Shown here: piece by piece, positions 1-7,966 of the stretch | How positions within the stretch are numbered: position 1 is the first letter of the stretch | Layout of the letters: each line of letters starts with the position of its first letter | Origin: Pedobacter panaciterrae | GTDB lineage: Bacteria; Bacteroidota; Bacteroidia; Sphingobacteriales; Sphingobacteriaceae | Reading direction: 5' to 3' | Assembly (NCBI RefSeq): GCF_001636695.1 | Contig: NZ_LGEL01000013.1 | Coordinates: 1 to 64,000 of the forward strand | DNA: 64,000 bases | Notes under the pieces: model-generated | Seen by the model: the letters and a program-made list of their open reading frames with translations, nothing else | Told to the model about the DNA's origin: nothing | Databases searched by the model: none | Translations under genes and position numbers: made by a program

Positions 1-19
1 AGATGTGTATAAGAGACAG
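1..19 (+). other. Tn5/Nextera mosaic-end adapter left on the contig
   Basis: The first 19 bases read AGATGTGTATAAGAGACAG, the mosaic end used in Nextera library preparation. Genomic sequence therefore starts at about base 20. The match is exact over its full length and sits at base 1, so it is a library artefact and not a genomic transposon end. Confidence 0.97.
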
Positions 20-51
20 ATTTAATTCCGGATCTCAAATCACAATATAGC

Positions 52-1392
52 ATGAAATTTAAAATGGATTCCCAATCTTATGGTGATTTGAATATTTTCC
101 CAAGTCACCATACATCCTTCTCGGTTTTTGCCTTATTTAAAAAAACTAAGACGTTAGGCGGCAGAGACAGATTAGAAGAGATGATGAGGAATCCTGGCAA
201 TGATGTCGATTACCTTACACAAAGGAGAGATTCGATCGAATTCTTTAAAATCTCAAATTTAGAGGTAAAGGTACATCACGATCAATTTGACTTAATCTTA
301 CACTACCTAAACTATGATAAAGGTTATTTAAGGAACAATTTGATCGATTCAACACTTGCATTTATTAGCAACAAAATCAATTCAAATCAGGACTACTATA
401 TTGTACAAATTGGGCTTGACCAATTGCTTTCTCTCCTACGACATAGCGTTGAACTTGTTTCTGTTTTAACAGACACTAAATCACCTGAATTTTTAAAAAG
501 AATTGGGCGTAAAATGAGTGCTATTCTTGATAACGAGGATATAAAATATGCAATCCCACTCACTGCAAAAAAGAATCTTCGCTATTACGAGTTGAGTAAG
601 CTGGATGCGCTAATTAGAAGGAAAAATACATTTAGAATAATTGAATTACTGCGTATTTTTTATGAATTGGATGTGTTTGAAACGCTTGCAAAAATTTCGA
701 AAGATAAAAACTTCTGCCTTCCGACATACACTCATGATAAGAATGTGAACATTGCAATAAAAGGTTTATTTCATCCTGGCATAAATGAACCTGTTTGTAA
801 TGATATCGTTATTGATAACAAAAACAATCTTATATTTTTAACGGGTTCGAATATGGCCGGAAAGTCGTCATTTTTAAAGTCAATTGGAATAGCGGTTTAC
901 TTGTCGCATATTGGTTTTCCTGTACCGGCCCGGGAACTGCACACCGTAGTTTTCAATGGATTAATTACTACAATAAATTTAGCCGACAATATCCAAAATG
1001 GACTCAGTCATTATTTTAGCGAAGTATTAAGGGTTAAACAAATTGCCTCTACACTTATTGAAACGACCAGGTTATTCATTATACTCGATGAGTTGTTTAA
1101 AGGAACGAATTCTAAAGATGCTCATGATGGCTCTCTAATGGTATTAAATGGGCTTTCTGAAATTCAGAATTCTATCTTTATAATTTCAAGCCATATTACA
1201 GAACTTACTAAACAATTAAAAAAAGAGAATATAGAGCTCAGATATCTTGAAAATCTAATAGTTGATAAAATACCGAAATTCACCTATCTATTAAAAGAGG
1301 GAGTTTCTGAAGATGGTATTGGCATGTATTTTTTGCATAAAGAAAACATATCGGAACTTCTAACTCAAGCCAGGACTAATGATTTAACGTAA
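52..1392 (+). CDS. MutS-related ATPase (domain V type), 5' end possibly cut
   Basis: A 446-residue protein with the C-terminal ATPase of the MutS superfamily. The P-loop GSNMAGKSS is at residues 265-273 and the Walker B stretch LFIILDE at 341-347, followed by the D-loop-like FKGTN and a late ISSH switch. It lacks the N-terminal mismatch-recognition domain of true MutS and resembles the short MutS-related proteins common in Bacteroidota, whose role is not established. The start FKMDSQSYGDLNIF resembles the usual beginning of that family. However, the frame stays open upstream through bases 20-51 to the adapter, so a true start beyond the contig end cannot be excluded. The next gene starts 18 bases downstream and may be co-transcribed. 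Confidence 0.85.
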   Translation: MKFKMDSQSYGDLNIFPSHHTSFSVFALFKKTKTLGGRDRLEEMMRNPGNDVDYLTQRRDSIEFFKISNLEVKVHHDQFDLILHYLNYDKGYLRNNLIDSTLAFISNKINSNQDYYIVQIGLDQLLSLLRHSVELVSVLTDTKSPEFLKRIGRKMSAILDNEDIKYAIPLTAKKNLRYYELSKLDALIRRKNTFRIIELLRIFYELDVFETLAKISKDKNFCLPTYTHDKNVNIAIKGLFHPGINEPVCNDIVIDNKNNLIFLTGSNMAGKSSFLKSIGIAVYLSHIGFPVPARELHTVVFNGLITTINLADNIQNGLSHYFSEVLRVKQIASTLIETTRLFIILDELFKGTNSKDAHDGSLMVLNGLSEIQNSIFIISSHITELTKQLKKENIELRYLENLIVDKIPKFTYLLKEGVSEDGIGMYFLHKENISELLTQARTNDLT

Positions 1393-1410
1393 AAATTGTT
1401 TTATTTGTTC

Positions 1411-1995
1411 ATGGAAAATGCTTTGAATCTTTTAAAGCGCTGTACAGACAGTATTTATCCACTTAATGAAAGTGACTGGGATGCTTTTGCCGGAATCTGG
1501 AAAACCTCGACTGCGACCCGGATGGCAATCTTAACCTCGAAAGGTGAGATTGAAAACCATTTGTATTTTATTACCGAAGGGGTTCAGCGTGTATACTACA
1601 GTGATGAATCAGGAAAAGAAGCAACGTTGGTGTTTAGTTATGCAGGTTCATTTGGTGGGGTACTGGATTCCTTTATGTGTAACAGGCCATCTTCCTACTA
1701 TTATCAGGCATTAACACGTTCCTGTTATCTGTATGCTTCCCGGGCAAAATTAAAGGAAGTGATGAACAGCAGACCGGAAGTAAACCAGATGATTATTATA
1801 GGGATATCAAATGCCATGTCAGGCTTACTTGAAAGGCTTGTAGAAACACAATGTTTCTCTTCACAGGAAAAATTTCATTCCTTACTTTCCAGAAGTCCGC
1901 ATATTCTGAATCTTATTCCTCATAAATATCTGGCAAATTATATTGGCATAGATCCTACAAATTTCAGTAAGTTTTTAAACTCTGTGCAAATTTAA
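1411..1995 (+). CDS. Crp/Fnr-family transcriptional regulator
   Basis: About 194 residues with an N-terminal cyclic-nucleotide-binding-like beta barrel (the stretch around ENHLYFITEGVQRVYY is typical) and a short C-terminal helix-turn-helix ending in IGIDPTNFSKFLNSV, as is usual for Bacteroidota Crp-like proteins of about 190 residues. I chose the ATG at 1411; an in-frame TTG at 1396 would add five residues but is less likely. The ligand is unknown. A palindrome of FNR-type geometry begins right at the stop codon and lies upstream of the next gene, so the DinB-fold gene may be its target. Confidence 0.88.
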   Translation: MENALNLLKRCTDSIYPLNESDWDAFAGIWKTSTATRMAILTSKGEIENHLYFITEGVQRVYYSDESGKEATLVFSYAGSFGGVLDSFMCNRPSSYYYQALTRSCYLYASRAKLKEVMNSRPEVNQMIIIGISNAMSGLLERLVETQCFSSQEKFHSLLSRSPHILNLIPHKYLANYIGIDPTNFSKFLNSVQI

Positions 1996-2018
1996 AACCT
2001 TGGTAAATACCAAAGTTT
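1995..2018. promoter_or_regulatory. FNR/Crp-type palindrome upstream of the DinB-fold gene
   Basis: The core TTGGTAAATACCAA at 2000-2013 has the TTGxT-N4-AxCAA form of an Fnr-family site. Including flanks, the arms are 11 bases with one mismatch and a two-base centre. A TACTTTTG element (2036-2043) matching the Bacteroidota -7 box TAnnTTTG follows, which places the palindrome centre roughly 42 bases before the expected transcription start, the class II activator position. No TTG -33 box is present at the right spacing, consistent with an activator-dependent promoter. Binding by the upstream Crp-like protein is inference. Confidence 0.5.
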
Positions 2019-2057
2019 ATTACTTTGAAGGCAGGTACTTTTGTTAAAAATTAAGTA

Positions 2058-2648
2058 ATGGAAACTTTAGATAACAGCAGCTTCCTTGAATCATTAAAAT
2101 CATCAGCAAAAAGCCAGCTGGTTTTGGTAAATTCTACATTGATTCATCTTCCTGAAAAAACACTTAAAAGTCAGAGAGCTGATGGTGGGTGGAGTATTTT
2201 ACAATGTCTGGATCACTTAAATACTTATAGCAATCATTACCTTCCACAAATAGAAACAGCTTTAGCAAAGGCTAAACCAAATCCTGAACCTAAGCAATTC
2301 AAAAGCGGTTGGCTGGGCAAGTATTTTATAGGAATGATGGACCCTGAAAAGCAATCGAAGTACAAAGCGGCAAAAAAACACCTGCCTGCCAAATTGTTGA
2401 ATGCGGAGCAAACGCTTGCAAGCTTTACTGCTAACCAAAAGAAATTTATTGAACTTTTAGACAAGATTTCTCTTTCTAACCTTACTGACATCAGGATAAA
2501 AACTTCTATCAGCAAACTCATTACGCTTAAATTGGGAGATACATTAAAATTCCTGCTTGTTCACAACGACAGACATATTTGCCAGGCTATAAAAAACATT
2601 AGAATAATGACTGACGAAAACTTGACCATTCATAAAGAATTTGTGTAA
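2058..2648 (+). CDS. DinB superfamily protein
   Basis: A 196-residue protein with the DinB four-helix-bundle pattern. The metal-site histidines are His53 (in CLDHLN) and His169 and His173 (in HNDRH), the usual three-His arrangement of DinB_2 proteins. Members bind a divalent metal and include thiol-dependent transferases such as bacillithiol transferases; the substrate here cannot be read from sequence. It lies between two Crp-family regulators on the same strand, a pairing often seen in Bacteroidota, with an FNR-type palindrome in front. Confidence 0.85.
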   Translation: METLDNSSFLESLKSSAKSQLVLVNSTLIHLPEKTLKSQRADGGWSILQCLDHLNTYSNHYLPQIETALAKAKPNPEPKQFKSGWLGKYFIGMMDPEKQSKYKAAKKHLPAKLLNAEQTLASFTANQKKFIELLDKISLSNLTDIRIKTSISKLITLKLGDTLKFLLVHNDRHICQAIKNIRIMTDENLTIHKEFV

Positions 2649-2671
2649 ATTAATGATCACAATGTTTTTTT

Positions 2672-3241
2672 ATGATTTCAAATGTTTTAAATACAACTGG
2701 ATTCTATGATAAAAAGGATATTTCCCTTTTTGAAAGAGAGATAAACTTTCGCAACCTTCAGAAAGATGAAATATTACTTCATAAAGGGCAAGTAGCCAAA
2801 TCAATATTTTTTAACCTAAAGGGTGCAATATATCAGTATAACTTCAAAACTGAAACAGACCATAATGTAATTGATTTACATATAGAAAATGAATGGTTTT
2901 TAAATCACAAGAGTTTCGTCCTTCAAGTACCTTCAGAAAACTACATCGCAGCATTTACCCAAGCTAATGTCCTGGAAATTAGCATTGAATCGATACATTA
3001 TCTAATAGGTCAATCCCCGGCATTTCTTCAACTAAATAAAATATTGGGGTATGCTAACTCAAGGGTTCATTTTTTCGATAATGTACTTACACCTTTACAG
3101 AAATATCAATTCATAATGGAAAACAAACCCCAGTTGATACAAAAATTTCCTTTAAAAATTATTGCTTCTTATTTAAAGGTTTCTCCTGAAACGCTAAGCA
3201 GATCCCGCGAAAAATTTGCAAAGAATAAATTCACTTCTTGA
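2672..3241 (+). CDS. Crp/Fnr-family transcriptional regulator (second)
   Basis: A 189-residue protein with an N-terminal cNMP-binding fold (DEILLHKGQVAKSIFFNLKGAIYQY) and a C-terminal winged helix whose recognition part reads IIASYLKVSPETLSRSREKF. It is a divergent paralogue of the regulator at 1411. Its last codons run into a perfect FNR-consensus palindrome that precedes the VOC gene. The gene starts 23 bases after the DinB-fold gene. Ligand and targets are unknown. Confidence 0.87.
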   Translation: MISNVLNTTGFYDKKDISLFEREINFRNLQKDEILLHKGQVAKSIFFNLKGAIYQYNFKTETDHNVIDLHIENEWFLNHKSFVLQVPSENYIAAFTQANVLEISIESIHYLIGQSPAFLQLNKILGYANSRVHFFDNVLTPLQKYQFIMENKPQLIQKFPLKIIASYLKVSPETLSRSREKFAKNKFTS

Positions 3242-3251
3242 TTTGAATCAA
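3238..3251. promoter_or_regulatory. Perfect FNR-consensus palindrome upstream of the VOC gene
   Basis: TTGATTTGAATCAA matches TTGAT-N4-ATCAA exactly, with one more C/G pair outside. It overlaps the stop codon of the second Crp-like gene. A TATTTTAG element at 3275-3282, one base from the TAnnTTTG consensus, puts the site about 43 bases before a likely transcription start, nearly the same geometry as the palindrome at 1995-2018. Confidence 0.5.
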
Positions 3252-3308
3252 GCGCATCAACGTATACTATTCCATATTTTAGTGTTTTATTGAAAAAACA
3301 CATTACTT

Positions 3309-3683
3309 ATGGAACATAGAGCAATTTCAATCCGGCCATTTATTGGAGCTAAGGATTTTGAACTATCAAGCAGCTTTTATCGGGATTTAGGCTTCGAGGA
3401 ACATATTTTGAGCCCTGGTTTTTCTTTATTTACAATAGAAAAGTTGGGATTTTATCTGCAATCGGCCTATGTGAAAGACTGGATAGATAATACTATGATC
3501 TTTTTAGAGGTCGAGGATGTTAGCAGATATTGGAATGACTTGATGGCTTTAGGTCTGCAAAGCAAATACGAAGGCGTAAAACTTACCCCAATCCAGGTTA
3601 ATGACTGGGGTAGAGAATGCTTTGTTCATGATCCTTCGGGAATTCTTTGGCATTTTGGTGAGTTTTTTACTCACGATAAATAA
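3309..3683 (+). CDS. VOC-fold (glyoxalase/bleomycin-resistance-like) protein
   Basis: A 124-residue protein with two beta-alpha-beta-beta-beta modules of the vicinal oxygen chelate fold. It begins with a typical RPFIGAKDFELSSSFYRDLGF module and ends with WGRECFVHDPSGILWHFGEF. Family members include dioxygenases, isomerases and drug-binding resistance proteins; nothing visible fixes the substrate, and many short members only sequester ligands. It follows the second Crp-like regulator and converges with the XRE gene six bases downstream. Confidence 0.87.
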   Translation: MEHRAISIRPFIGAKDFELSSSFYRDLGFEEHILSPGFSLFTIEKLGFYLQSAYVKDWIDNTMIFLEVEDVSRYWNDLMALGLQSKYEGVKLTPIQVNDWGRECFVHDPSGILWHFGEFFTHDK

Positions 3684-3689
3684 AAGATC

Positions 3690-4028
3690 TTAAAAAGATT
3701 TTTGAAGACGCTTGATTTGTCTGTTTATTTTCCGTAAGGTTATTTCCTGTTCCTTGTTACGATCAGTTAAATCTGCTATTCTGTCTTTAAGTTGTTTGAT
3801 GCTGTCCAGATTCAGTGAACTTTCCAATTCATCAACATCCAGATTTTGAAAAAAATTCTTTTTGAGCACCTTCGAAATCTGAATAAGCAAGTACACATCT
3901 ATCTTATCATTTTTAAATACCTGGCTAAGCTGAAGGCCTGGTGCATCAAGTTTCTCTGCCAGCTGTATTTGGGTATACCCCTGTACTTTCATTTCCTTCC
4001 AGATGATATTACCAATTTTCGAATACAT
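3690..4028 (-). CDS. XRE-type helix-turn-helix regulator with C-terminal coiled coil
   Basis: 112 residues. An N-terminal helix-turn-helix spans roughly residues 15-55 (GYTQIQLAEKLDAPGLQLSQVFKNDKI), followed by a charged segment from about residue 75 (LKDRIADLTDRNKEQEITLRKINRQIKRLQ) that looks like a coiled coil for dimerisation. Targets are unknown. The 103 bases up to the histidine kinase gene show nothing else. Confidence 0.75.
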   Translation of the reverse strand: MYSKIGNIIWKEMKVQGYTQIQLAEKLDAPGLQLSQVFKNDKIDVYLLIQISKVLKKNFFQNLDVDELESSLNLDSIKQLKDRIADLTDRNKEQEITLRKINRQIKRLQKSF

Positions 4029-4131
4029 TTTTTCCTTACAGCTATTAAATTCAACTATTTACCACACAATGAAGGTGGCCTAATTGAGCTAAGCTAAAGT
4101 TGAAATTTGTAGGAATTCTGTACAACTCTAA

Positions 4132-5448
4132 TTACATCACAATTTTAAACTCAGTCCACTCACCAATAGTCTGTAAAGAGAACTGAAAACTATGGTTATA
4201 GAGTATTTCTCTGGTTAGCATTAATCCAATCCCCTGCCCATTTTTAGTTGTACTGAAAAAGGGGGTGAAGAGCTGACGACTAACTTCATTTGAAATTCCA
4301 GGGCCTGTATTGGCTATGGATATGGTGTTAACAGACGGGGAAATTTGGATTCGTATGGTTCCTGATAAATTTACTGCCTCTATTGCATTTTTGAGAATAT
4401 TAATAAACACCTGTTCCAGTTGCTGGTAATCGGCAAAGGCTTCAAATGTTAAAGTATTGGTATCCCACTGCCAGTTTACCTGTTTCTTTCTGGCTTCGGG
4501 CTCCATTAACAGAATCACGGAACGGATAAGGGAGTTTAGTTCTACATTATGTCGGATTGGCTCAGGAACTCTGATAACCCTTGCAAAATTCGACATTAAA
4601 TTGCTTAAACTACTATTACGTTTTATGGAAACAGCTAAAGCAGTCTCATAATCTTCCTGATCCTCTTGGTTGAGCTGTTTTTTATAGTTCAAACAGCTGT
4701 TTAAAATTGAATTAATGGCGCCAATTGAATTATTTACTTCGTGTGACATCATCTTAATCACCTTTTCATAAGCGTTCTTTTCTTTAATGTAGATTTCGCG
4801 GGTAAGCTCCTCTATAGTAATAAATGTTCGGGTGTATCCAAGGTCGGTAAATGTGGCTTTATGGCACTTATAGGATTTTAGTCCGTTTAGGTTAATTACT
4901 TTAGGTTCATTAATTTGCAGTGCCATTAATTCTTCGGCCAGTCTGCCAGAAATTTCGTTTAATGGTTTCCCTAAATGTTCATTTTTAGATAGATCAACCA
5001 TTTCCAATGCTGCTGAGTTTGCAGTAGCAATATTTCCGTTAAAATCAAAAATGATGATTCCTGAAGGAGAAGCCTCAATGAGTTTTTCAAGAAAGGAGCT
5101 CTTTTCAACCTGTAATAGCCGCTCATGCCTTAACTGTTCGATCATCAGGTTATAGACATAGATCAACTCATCCATTTCCGGATGGCCGATGCTGTTTAGT
5201 TTAGCACTGAAATCCTTGTCTTTTAAGGTTTCGATTCCGGAAGAGATCGTATCAAAAGTTTGACTTATTGATTTATAAATCCAGTATGAAAAAATCATAG
5301 AAACAAAAAGTAAAGCTTCGCCTATCAGAAATGCATTTCTGTTTACTGTATAGAGCTCAGTAAGCAGATAGATAAATATCCCATGAATGACAATTACTGA
5401 CAGCAAAATTTTAGTTTTGAGTTTCATAGGGAATATTATATTTTTCAA
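4132..5448 (-). CDS. NtrY-like sensor histidine kinase of the efflux operon
   Basis: 438 residues. Two membrane helices lie at about residues 12-32 and 40-58, then a linker, a PAS domain (about 120-215), a dimerisation helix with the phospho-accepting His236 in MMSHEVNN, and an ATPase domain with an N box (FINILKNAIEA), a G1 box (NTGPGIS) and a G2 box (GQGIGLMLT). The almost absent periplasmic loop suggests sensing inside the membrane or through PAS. The long form overlaps the end of the response regulator gene by 38 bases; a start at 5427 (MKLKTK) is also possible. It is the last gene of the minus-strand efflux operon. Confidence 0.9.
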   Translation of the reverse strand: MKNIIFPMKLKTKILLSVIVIHGIFIYLLTELYTVNRNAFLIGEALLFVSMIFSYWIYKSISQTFDTISSGIETLKDKDFSAKLNSIGHPEMDELIYVYNLMIEQLRHERLLQVEKSSFLEKLIEASPSGIIIFDFNGNIATANSAALEMVDLSKNEHLGKPLNEISGRLAEELMALQINEPKVINLNGLKSYKCHKATFTDLGYTRTFITIEELTREIYIKEKNAYEKVIKMMSHEVNNSIGAINSILNSCLNYKKQLNQEDQEDYETALAVSIKRNSSLSNLMSNFARVIRVPEPIRHNVELNSLIRSVILLMEPEARKKQVNWQWDTNTLTFEAFADYQQLEQVFINILKNAIEAVNLSGTIRIQISPSVNTISIANTGPGISNEVSRQLFTPFFSTTKNGQGIGLMLTREILYNHSFQFSLQTIGEWTEFKIVM

Positions 5449-6793
5449 GTTTACGATATAATGTACTCCTGCTTAACCCCAATGCTTTGGCTACCCTACT
5501 GATGTTATTTTGATGAAAATTCATCGCATTTCTGATCATAGAAAGCTCCATTTCATCAATTGAAAGTGCGCCCACAGCAGGAAGTGTAAGTGAGTTACTT
5601 GCCAATCTCTGTTCCTCAAGATGTCGTTCAAAATCCTTGATTTCCAGGCTGTCTGATGCGCTGAGCAAAACGGCACGTTCAATCAGGTTTTTAAGTTCGC
5701 GGATATTCCCTGGAAGCGGCAGTGATTTTAACCAGTTGTAAGTTTTTTTGTCAATCTGTAACTTAGGTCGGTTATAACTCTCCTTCAGATTCTTTAGAAA
5801 GTAATTTGCCAAAATTGGAATATCATCCGACCGCTCACGAAGTGGTGGAAGGCGGATAATGATCAGGTTAATGCGGTAAAACAAGTCCTCTCTAAATTTA
5901 TTATCGGCTATCATTTCCCGTAAATCACGGTTGGTTGCACAAACCACCCGAAGGTCTACCGCTCTTGTTCTACTATCGCCTAATATTTCGTACTTACGGT
6001 CTTGTAATACCCGCAGCAATTTCACCTGGCTATTTAAGTCTAAATCGCCTATTTCATCTAAGAAAATTGTGCCTTTATCTGCCAGCTCAAACCTCCCAAC
6101 CCTGTCGCTGCGTGCATCTGTAAAGGCTCCGCGCTTATGTCCAAACATCTCACTTTCAAATAAACTGGAGGAAATCCCTCCAAGGTTCACCTTAACAAAA
6201 GCTTTATGTTTACGCTGGCTGTTTTCATGAATAGCTTCGGCTACAAGCTCCTTTCCTGTTCCACTTTCGCCAATAATAAGTACAGAGGCATCAGTACGGC
6301 TAACCCTTGCTATGGTTTGGAGCACTTCTATAAGTTGAGGATCTTCGCCTACAATGTTCTCAAATCCATATTTCTCGTTTAACTTTTTCCGGGTCATAGC
6401 TCCCGGCGTATCCTGCTCATCAGATAAGTCAAGGGCAGTCCTTAAGGAGCGCATCAAATGCTCATTGTCCCATGGTTTATTGATGAAATCTGTTGCTCCC
6501 AACTTCATCCCATCAACTGCTAATTTGATTGAACCCCAACCCGTCATTAAAATGACGGGTAGCATAGGGTTTGATTTTTTTATTTGCTGAAGCATAGCCA
6601 GACCATCTTCTCCTGTAGTTTCCATGGAAAAGTTCATATCGAGCAGTACTGCTTCTATAGGTTTTTCTTTCAGATATTTTAATGCTTCTTCCTGACCATT
6701 GGCCTTTATGGATTTGAACCCTTCTTGTTTTAACAGGAGGCTCAGTGAAGCACATACGGCTATGTCGTCATCAATAATAAGAATCATATTCAC
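5411..6793 (-). CDS. NtrC-family sigma-54-dependent response regulator
   Basis: 460 residues. The receiver domain has acidic residues Asp8-10 and the likely phosphoacceptor Asp52. An AAA+ domain carries the Walker A GESGTGKE at 175-182. The C-terminal Fis-type helix-turn-helix (about 425-457) reads NNISRVAKALGLSRSTLYRKL. The sigma-54-contacting loop reads GAFTDA at 222-227 instead of GAFTGA, a variant I believe is frequent in Bacteroidota. It should be phosphorylated by the kinase encoded next and activate sigma-54 promoters; a candidate lies at the head of the same operon. Confidence 0.93.
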   Translation of the reverse strand: MNMILIIDDDIAVCASLSLLLKQEGFKSIKANGQEEALKYLKEKPIEAVLLDMNFSMETTGEDGLAMLQQIKKSNPMLPVILMTGWGSIKLAVDGMKLGATDFINKPWDNEHLMRSLRTALDLSDEQDTPGAMTRKKLNEKYGFENIVGEDPQLIEVLQTIARVSRTDASVLIIGESGTGKELVAEAIHENSQRKHKAFVKVNLGGISSSLFESEMFGHKRGAFTDARSDRVGRFELADKGTIFLDEIGDLDLNSQVKLLRVLQDRKYEILGDSRTRAVDLRVVCATNRDLREMIADNKFREDLFYRINLIIIRLPPLRERSDDIPILANYFLKNLKESYNRPKLQIDKKTYNWLKSLPLPGNIRELKNLIERAVLLSASDSLEIKDFERHLEEQRLASNSLTLPAVGALSIDEMELSMIRNAMNFHQNNISRVAKALGLSRSTLYRKLEKYNIPYETQN

Positions 6794-6805
6794 TAATTAA
6801 TTTAT

Positions 6806-7966
6806 TTATTCTTCATGCAAAGCATCAGCAGGGTTAAGTCTGGCTGCCTTTAGACTTGGATAAAAGGCACAGCTTAACATCAAAAGATATAAAAACAAGG
6901 CTGATAATACAATACTTAAGGTTCCGTAATATGCATTTAAGTCTAAATATTGCATAATTAACAATTGAGCGGCGATCAGTACACCCGGTAAAATACCTAA
7001 GGTAGTAAGAACTATGGATTCTCCAAGTAGTTGCTTCAATATATCAAATGGGCTGGCTCCCATAATTACCCGCAAACCGACTTCGGCCTTACGTTTGGAT
7101 AGTTTGTAGCTAAATACACCAGAAATTCCGAGGAATACATTTATAAGCAAAAATGCAAATACTACCAGGGCTATACTTAATTGAATGTAATCCATTTTAT
7201 GGGCAAACTTTTTGATCAGGGTTATGGATATATTTTGCTTAATCTGGATTTCAGAAGCACCAACTGACGTAATGGCTTTTCGAATTTTATCTTCTAATAA
7301 TAGCAGATTGTCTGTATTTTTTGATTTAAGAAGATAGGTATTCGCCGCACTTCTCAATGGAATGAAAAATCCAGGATTAAGGTCAGCTGATGTATTTTCT
7401 CTTAATGTTTCTGAAATACCGATGACAAGAGCAGGCTTATCGGCTATTAAAATGGTTTTTCCAACTGGATCTGCATTTTTAAAATCCCGATCGGCCAGAT
7501 CCTTAGTGATTACTACCGGAATGGCATTCAAAACATAATCTTTCTGGGTAAACCAACGCCCTTCAACCATTTTAATACCGAGCACATCCTGATAGTGATC
7601 ATCTACTTCAAAAGCCAGGGCTTTGCTAACTTGTTTGTTGTAAGTTATCTTCTCCTCCCTGCCCCATTGAAGAAAAGGAACCACCTGTGTGGTACTCACC
7701 AACTCTATTTCTTTAATGGATTGTAATTTTTGTTTAATTAACGTGCTATATTCCAATTTGCTTTCCTCAGGCATCTTTTGAAAATCAAGTTGTACCAACC
7801 AGGCATCATCATAAGAATAGCCTAAAGGTTTGAAGTAATTACTGAACTTTTTCAAATTCAATCCAATAAAAAGGAACAGGGCAATAAAGCTGATAAACAG
7901 CTGAAACAGTAAGAAAAAGTTCTCTTTCTTGCGGTTCATGATCATTTTAAACAGGTGCAAAATCAT
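6806..7966 (-). CDS. FtsX/MacB-type ABC transporter permease (second of pair)
   Basis: 386 residues. An N-terminal membrane helix (about 17-36) is followed by a MacB-like periplasmic domain (about 40-265) and a C-terminal FtsX domain with three helices (about 272-375), ending SLKAARLNPADALHEE, a classic coupling tail. It overlaps the preceding permease gene by four bases. With that gene, the MacB-like ATPase, the TolC-like channel and the fusion protein it forms a likely tripartite or mechanotransmission exporter. The substrate (drug, peptide or lipid) is unknown. Confidence 0.9.
   Translation of the reverse strand: MILHLFKMIMNRKKENFFLLFQLFISFIALFLFIGLNLKKFSNYFKPLGYSYDDAWLVQLDFQKMPEESKLEYSTLIKQKLQSIKEIELVSTTQVVPFLQWGREEKITYNKQVSKALAFEVDDHYQDVLGIKMVEGRWFTQKDYVLNAIPVVITKDLADRDFKNADPVGKTILIADKPALVIGISETLRENTSADLNPGFFIPLRSAANTYLLKSKNTDNLLLLEDKIRKAITSVGASEIQIKQNISITLIKKFAHKMDYIQLSIALVVFAFLLINVFLGISGVFSYKLSKRKAEVGLRVIMGASPFDILKQLLGESIVLTTLGILPGVLIAAQLLIMQYLDLNAYYGTLSIVLSALFLYLLMLSCAFYPSLKAARLNPADALHEE

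Noticed and set aside
2645-2665. TGTG...CACA pair before the second Crp-like gene, considered as a CRP site
   Set aside because: The spacing is 12 bases between TGTG and CACA where a CRP site needs eight.
5931-6230. Open frame on the plus strand inside the response regulator gene
   Set aside because: Antisense to a well-supported NtrC-family gene with conserved AAA+ motifs; no domain or ribosome site.
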